Under the pieces are notes generated by a model. It worked only from the letters and a program-made list of their open reading frames with translations. It was not told where the DNA came from and ran no database searches. From Mucilaginibacter rubeus (GTDB lineage: Bacteria > Bacteroidota > Bacteroidia > Sphingobacteriales > Sphingobacteriaceae), in NCBI RefSeq assembly GCF_003286415.2, contig NZ_CP043450.1, forward strand, positions 1,674,001 to 1,738,000: a stretch of DNA of 64,000 nt. The letters are read 5' to 3'. This document shows, piece after piece, positions 60,067-64,000 of the stretch (the stretch's first letter is position 1; each line of letters starts with the position of its first letter). Both the position numbers and the translations under genes were made by a program.

Positions 60067-61416
60067 ATGGCGGAAACTTCTACAGAACATTTAAAAAGGG
60101 TTTTAAAACCTATCCATTTATGGGCCATTGCCGTGGGTTTGGTTATCTCTGGCGAATATTTTGGATGGAATTTAGGATGGGCCGTATCGGGTACAATAGG
60201 CCTGTTGATAGCCACGCTGGTTATCACGTTAATGTACATCACATTTATTTTTAGTTACACCGAACTCACTGCTTCTATTCCTCATGCCGGCGGTGCTTTT
60301 GCGTATGCCTACCGGGCAATGGGCCCATTTGGTGGCTTAATTGCCGGTTACGCTACCCTTGTCGATTTCCTGGTAGCCACGCCTGCCGTAGCGGTTTCTT
60401 TAGGCAGTTATCTTCATTTTTTATACCCGGCCATCCCTATAACGGAAGCGGCTATGGGGTTTAATGTGTTTTTTATTCTTTTAAACATGCTGGGGGTTAA
60501 AGAGTCTGCTACGTTTTCCGTATTCATCACCATACTTGCCGTAGTGGAGCTGGCTCTTTACCTGGGCATTGTTTCGCCTCATTTTAAAATGGATAATTAC
60601 CTTACTAATCCTATGCCATTTGGATGGGCGGGGGTATTTGCGGCGCTACCTTTTGCTGTTTGGTTTTATTTGGCCATTGAGGGTGTTGCCATGGTTGCCG
60701 AAGAAGTAGAGAATCCGAAAAGAAACATTCCCCGCGGCTACATTTCGGCTATAATAACCCTTGTAGTGTTGGCCTTAGGTGTGATGATTATTACCGGCGG
60801 ACTTACCGATTGGCGCAAACTAAGTCATTTAGATTATCCGCTACCCGAAGCCATCGGCATAGTATTGGGAAAGGGTAACGGCTTAACCAAAATATTTGCC
60901 AGCATAGGTTTGTTTGGCCTGATAGCTTCACTGCACGGGATCATCCTTGCGTCGTCAAGGCAGGTTTTCGCGATGGCACGCAGCGGTTATTTGCCGAGTA
61001 TGCTGTCAGATATTAACCACAGGTTCCAAACCCCGCATTGGGCGCTGGTGGTGAGCGGAGTGGTAAGTTCTATCTTCATTTATAAATTTAAAACAGATCA
61101 GATCATCATGCTGTCGGTACTTGGCGCGGTAGTGATGTACATTATGAGCATGCTGAGCCTGTTTATACTCCGTAAAAAGGAGCCTCGTTTAAGCCGGCCA
61201 TTTTTGGCCCCGGCATACCCGGTTTTCCCGGCAATTGCTTTAGTGATTTGTGTGGTTTGTTTGATAGCAACCATATACTTTAACCCGGATATGAGCCTCA
61301 TTTTTGGAGGCGGACTGGTAATTGTGCTGTTAATTTTTGTAGCGATGGGCAAACATAAAGTTGCCCTAACCGAAGATATGATGAGCGCACCAATAGAAGA
61401 AGTCATTAATCATTGA
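60067..61416 (+). CDS. eat: ethanolamine permease (APC superfamily)
   Basis: 449 residues, 12 membrane helices. Amino-acid/polyamine family with typical segments: LKRVLKPIHLWAIAVGLVIS near the N-terminus, FSYTELTASIPHAGGAFAYA, PFAVWFYLAIEGVAMVAEE and ILASSRQVFAMARSGYLPS. The gene order with eutB and eutC points to ethanolamine as the substrate. It shares the transcript with eutB, about 116 bp later. The end overlaps a small palindrome. Confidence 0.9.
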   Translation: MAETSTEHLKRVLKPIHLWAIAVGLVISGEYFGWNLGWAVSGTIGLLIATLVITLMYITFIFSYTELTASIPHAGGAFAYAYRAMGPFGGLIAGYATLVDFLVATPAVAVSLGSYLHFLYPAIPITEAAMGFNVFFILLNMLGVKESATFSVFITILAVVELALYLGIVSPHFKMDNYLTNPMPFGWAGVFAALPFAVWFYLAIEGVAMVAEEVENPKRNIPRGYISAIITLVVLALGVMIITGGLTDWRKLSHLDYPLPEAIGIVLGKGNGLTKIFASIGLFGLIASLHGIILASSRQVFAMARSGYLPSMLSDINHRFQTPHWALVVSGVVSSIFIYKFKTDQIIMLSVLGAVVMYIMSMLSLFILRKKEPRLSRPFLAPAYPVFPAIALVICVVCLIATIYFNPDMSLIFGGGLVIVLLIFVAMGKHKVALTEDMMSAPIEEVINH

Positions 61417-61518
61417 GTCATTAGGTCATTTGCTTATCCGCTTTGTGAATAATGACCGACGACTAATTATATAATGTGAATAGTCGTTATATAAAATGAC
61501 TTAATGACCCAATGACAT
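61411..61518. repeat. inverted repeat (TCATTGAGTCATTAGGTCATTT) between permease and eutB
   Basis: TCATT-AGTCATT-GGTCATTT arms at 61411-61433 and about 61494-61517 in opposite orientation, with a few mismatches. It begins at the permease stop codon. Confidence 0.5.
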
Positions 61519-61532
61519 AATGATACAAGAGA

Positions 61533-62900
61533 ATGTACCGCCACAATATACATCACCGGGTTTATAAGTTCCCTGATCTTAAAGCATTGTTGGGGAAAGC
61601 GTCGCCTTATCGCTCGGGCGATGAGCTGGCCGGGCTTTGTGCCGGTGGATATGAAGAACGTGTGGCCGCTCAGATCACCCTGGCCGATGTACCGCTCAAA
61701 AACTTTTTGAATGAGGTAGTGATCCCGTATGAGGACGATGAAATTACCCGACTCATTATTGACGATCATGACGAAATTGCCTTCAGCCATATCAGCCATT
61801 TAACCGTTGGTGAACTGCGCGACTGGCTATTAAGTGATGAAACGGATTGCGCCACTTTAACGACTATAGCTCCCGGCTTAACACCGGAGATGGTGGCTGC
61901 AGTATCCAAACTGATGCGCAACCAGGATCTGATTGCCATGGCCAATAAGTGCCAGGTAGTTACCCGTTTTCGTAATACCATAGGCTTAAAAGGGCATTTC
62001 AGTACCCGTTTGCAACCTAACCACCCTACGGATGATCCACGGGGAGTGGCTGCCAGTATTATTGATGGTTTGTTATTTGGCAGCGGTGACGCTGTTATTG
62101 GCATTAACCCTGCAACTGATAGCCCGGCGGCGGTAAGCAATCTGTTGACGCTTATGGATGAGTTACGCCACCGGTTTGAGATTCCGACTCAAACCTGCGT
62201 GCTAAGCCATATTACCACAACATTACAGTTGGTTAACGAAGGTGCGCCGGTTGATCTCTGTTTTCAGTCTATAGCTGGTACCGAAAAAGCCAACGCCAGT
62301 TTTGGGGTAAATTTGAGTTTGATTGAGGAAGCATACCAGGCAACGTTATCATTGAAGCGGGGTACAGTGGGTAATAACGTGATGTATTTTGAAACGGGGC
62401 AGGGTAGCGCTTTATCTGCCAATGCCAATTTCGGAGTAGATCAGCAAACTTGCGAGGTGAGGGCTTATGCTGTTGCCCGTAAGTTTAATCCTTTACTGGT
62501 TAATACGGTGGTAGGCTTTATTGGGCCGGAGTATTTATATGATGGCAAACAGATCATCCGTGCTGCACTTGAAGATCATTTTTGCGGCAAGCTTTTAGGT
62601 TTGCCGATGGGGGTCGATGTATGCTATACCAACCATGCCGAAGCCGATCAGGATGATATGGATAACCTGCTTACCCTGTTAGGAGTAGCGGGCTGCAACT
62701 TTGTTATGGGCATTCCCGGCTCGGATGATATTATGCTTAATTACCAGTCTACTTCATTTCATGATGCTTTATACCTGCGCAAAGTTTTGAGCTTGAAGCC
62801 AGCACCCGAGTTTGAGCATTGGTTGATAAAGCAGGGAATTGTTGATGAAAGGGGGAATATGCTGCCTGTGAGCGAGCATGGCTTGTTGGGAGGATTTTGA
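61533..62900 (+). CDS. eutB: ethanolamine ammonia-lyase large subunit
   Basis: 455 residues, normal EutB size. With EutC and adenosylcobalamin it splits ethanolamine into acetaldehyde and ammonia. Markers: CAGGYEERVAAQITLADVPL, LKGHFSTRLQPNHPTDDPRG, DAVIGINPATDSPAAV, FQSIAGTEKANASFG, YFETGQGSALSANANFGVDQ and VGFIGPEYLYDG. No B12 riboswitch was seen upstream. The next gene is eutC, but with repeat copy e in between. Confidence 0.95.
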   Translation: MYRHNIHHRVYKFPDLKALLGKASPYRSGDELAGLCAGGYEERVAAQITLADVPLKNFLNEVVIPYEDDEITRLIIDDHDEIAFSHISHLTVGELRDWLLSDETDCATLTTIAPGLTPEMVAAVSKLMRNQDLIAMANKCQVVTRFRNTIGLKGHFSTRLQPNHPTDDPRGVAASIIDGLLFGSGDAVIGINPATDSPAAVSNLLTLMDELRHRFEIPTQTCVLSHITTTLQLVNEGAPVDLCFQSIAGTEKANASFGVNLSLIEEAYQATLSLKRGTVGNNVMYFETGQGSALSANANFGVDQQTCEVRAYAVARKFNPLLVNTVVGFIGPEYLYDGKQIIRAALEDHFCGKLLGLPMGVDVCYTNHAEADQDDMDNLLTLLGVAGCNFVMGIPGSDDIMLNYQSTSFHDALYLRKVLSLKPAPEFEHWLIKQGIVDERGNMLPVSEHGLLGGF

Positions 62901-62926
62901 TCAAAGGTAAAAGGAAGAAGAAAATA

Positions 62927-63011
62927 GGTCATTGCGAGGTACGAAGCAATCGCACGCTATACAGAGCGGCTTTGCTTACGTGCGGTTGCCACGCTTCGCT
63001 CGCAATGACAT
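62927..63011. repeat. GTCATTGCGAGG palindromic repeat, copy e
   Basis: It lies in the 142-bp gap between eutB and eutC. Left GGTCATTGCGAGG, centre CTATACAG, right CGCTTCGCTCGCAATGACAT; same sub-type as copy c. Confidence 0.85.
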
Positions 63012-63042
63012 GATTTATAAATACTACTGTAGAATAACATAA

Positions 63043-63798
63043 ATGAAACGAAACATCCCACAGGAAATTGAGCCATTAAAAGCTTTGCAGGAGTTTACTT
63101 CGGCAAGGATTGCTATTGGCCGCGTGGGAACAAGTATCCCGCTAAAGCAATCGCTTGAATTTAAGCTGGCTCATGCACATGCGCGGGATGCCGTATATTC
63201 CGAGTTGGATTTAGGTAAGCTAACCGATACCCTTAAACATTTCGGGCTGCCCGTTTTGCATCTACAAAGTAAGGTAACCGACCGGCGGCAATATCTGCAA
63301 CGGCCAGATCTTGGTCGCAGGCTTAATGAGGTTTCATTAAATGAATTGAATGGTTACAACGTTGAAAGTGACGTGGCTATCATTGTTGTTGATGGACTTT
63401 CGGCCACAGCGGTAAAAGAGAACGCCGTGGGTTTGCTGGACGCGCTGATTCCACTATTGCTTGCAAACGGGTTAAAACTTGCTCCTATTAGCCTGGTTGA
63501 GCAGGGTAGGGTGGCTATTGGCGATGATATCGGTTACGGTCTTAACGCCAAACTTTCGTTGATATTGATAGGTGAACGCCCCGGCCTGAGTGCCGCCGAT
63601 AGCCTTGGGGCATATCTTACCTACAATCCCAAACCCGGTTTAACCGACGAGTCACGTAATTGCGTTTCCAATATCCGCCATAAAGGTTTGACTTATAAAA
63701 AAGCCGCGAAAAAGATATTCTATTTAATTAACGAAGCGTTTAAACGAAAGCTATCCGGGGTGGAGTTGAAAGATAATGCGGGATTGATAGAGTCTTAA
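63043..63798 (+). CDS. eutC: ethanolamine ammonia-lyase small subunit
   Basis: 251 residues. EutC binds cobalamin with EutB. Marks: TSARIAIGRVGTSIPLKQSL, FKLAHAHARDAVYSELD, RQYLQRPDLGRRLNEVS, VAIIVVDGLSATAVKENAVG, RVAIGDDIGYGLNAKLS and NCVSNIRHKGLTYKKAAKK. No eut shell genes are seen in the window, so the shell-less variant is likely. The acetaldehyde step must be encoded elsewhere. Confidence 0.95.
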   Translation: MKRNIPQEIEPLKALQEFTSARIAIGRVGTSIPLKQSLEFKLAHAHARDAVYSELDLGKLTDTLKHFGLPVLHLQSKVTDRRQYLQRPDLGRRLNEVSLNELNGYNVESDVAIIVVDGLSATAVKENAVGLLDALIPLLLANGLKLAPISLVEQGRVAIGDDIGYGLNAKLSLILIGERPGLSAADSLGAYLTYNPKPGLTDESRNCVSNIRHKGLTYKKAAKKIFYLINEAFKRKLSGVELKDNAGLIES

Positions 63799-63833
63799 GT
63801 TCTCTAAGAAATAGCAACGGGTAGAAAAGAGGA

Positions 63834-63927
63834 GTCATTGCGAGGCACGAAGCAATCCCCAAAAAGCAGAGGAACTTTTCAGGTCGGCTCTGTATAGTTA
63901 GGGATTGCTTCGTGCCTCGCAATGACG
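63834..63927. repeat. GTCATTGCGAGG palindromic repeat, copy f
   Basis: Left arm GTCATTGCGAGGCACGAAG and right arm CTTCGTGCCTCGCAATGAC are complementary; centre CTGTATAG. It lies behind eutC. The rest of the window end (63928-64000) shows nothing further. Confidence 0.85.
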
Positions 63928-64000
63928 CTTTCATTTATAATGACGATTTGTTCATAAACTTAGTACTTACGACTTATTTCTCCTCGCTTCAACGTAACCG

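Noticed and set aside
60067..63798. Ethanolamine microcompartment locus
   Set aside because: Only permease, EutB and EutC are present; no shell or aldehyde dehydrogenase genes lie in the window.
14179..63927. CRISPR array
   Set aside because: The repeats are long palindromes dispersed over 50 kb without regular spacers; no cas genes are seen.

Overview
The window reads as a chromosome segment of a Bacteroidota bacterium, most likely a Sphingobacteriaceae member close to Mucilaginibacter or Pedobacter. The basis is a SusC/SusD pair, an FG-GAP/ASPIC outer-surface protein, a futalosine-pathway menaquinone gene (mqnC), many short lipoproteins with a Cys lipobox, start regions without strong Shine-Dalgarno sites, and several TAnnTTTG promoter boxes. 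The species name is inferred from gene style, not proven. I see no rRNA, tRNA, transposase, phage genes or CRISPR array.

Layout. 1-4.9 kb (minus strand): GNAT-like protein (cut by the window edge), an acidic small protein, scpB, mqnC, a double ABC ATPase and a zinc-ribbon-like protein. 5.2-9.3 kb: stress-type genes, namely a small lipoprotein, a DUF2383 four-helix protein, two paralogous Thr/Lys-rich lipoproteins, an ECF sigma factor, and one protein that joins an anti-sigma-like N-terminus to a periplasmic trypsin-like protease. Four copies of a GGGTTAC(C/A)-N14-GTATTAA promoter-like element lie in front of the two lipoproteins and the sigma gene, so these look like one autoregulated regulon. 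9.4-19.4 kb: pieces of complex I (nuoD and nuoC on the minus strand with a JmjC-like gene between them; nuoA and nuoB on the plus strand 6 kb away), plus pdxH, yqgE, purE, purK, a glycosyltransferase and a BaiN-type flavoprotein whose start codon overlaps that of nuoA. 19.4-27 kb: membrane proteins, an esterase, a GNAT enzyme, a fasciclin protein, a threonine aldolase and an aldo/keto reductase.

27-38.5 kb is a minus-strand surface locus: SusC, SusD-like, a large FG-GAP/ASPIC protein, a vanadium-haloperoxidase-like protein and a haem-motif VCBS protein. A second haloperoxidase-like gene lies at 47-48.7 kb among outer-membrane barrels, two of them tandem duplicates, and a DoxX-like protein made of two repeated halves.

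The region I find most interesting is 40.6-45.2 kb. Two tiny ORFs, both ending in runs of cysteine codons, precede a redoxin-fold protein that has no cysteine and no internal methionine and has lost its catalytic CxxC. A TlpA-like thioredoxin and a split YeeE/YedE sulfur-transport pair lie nearby. This suggests a cysteine- or sulfur-responsive unit producing a sulfur-free protein.

52-64 kb holds a RidA / D-threonine-aldolase-like / dipeptidase operon, a GH63-like hydrolase, an orphan Pycsar-effector-like membrane protein, a Tat-exported sugar isomerase-like protein, and an ethanolamine permease with EutB and EutC without microcompartment genes. Six copies of an ~85-bp palindromic repeat (GTCATTGCGAGG family) and several other foldable palindromes occupy the intergenic spaces.
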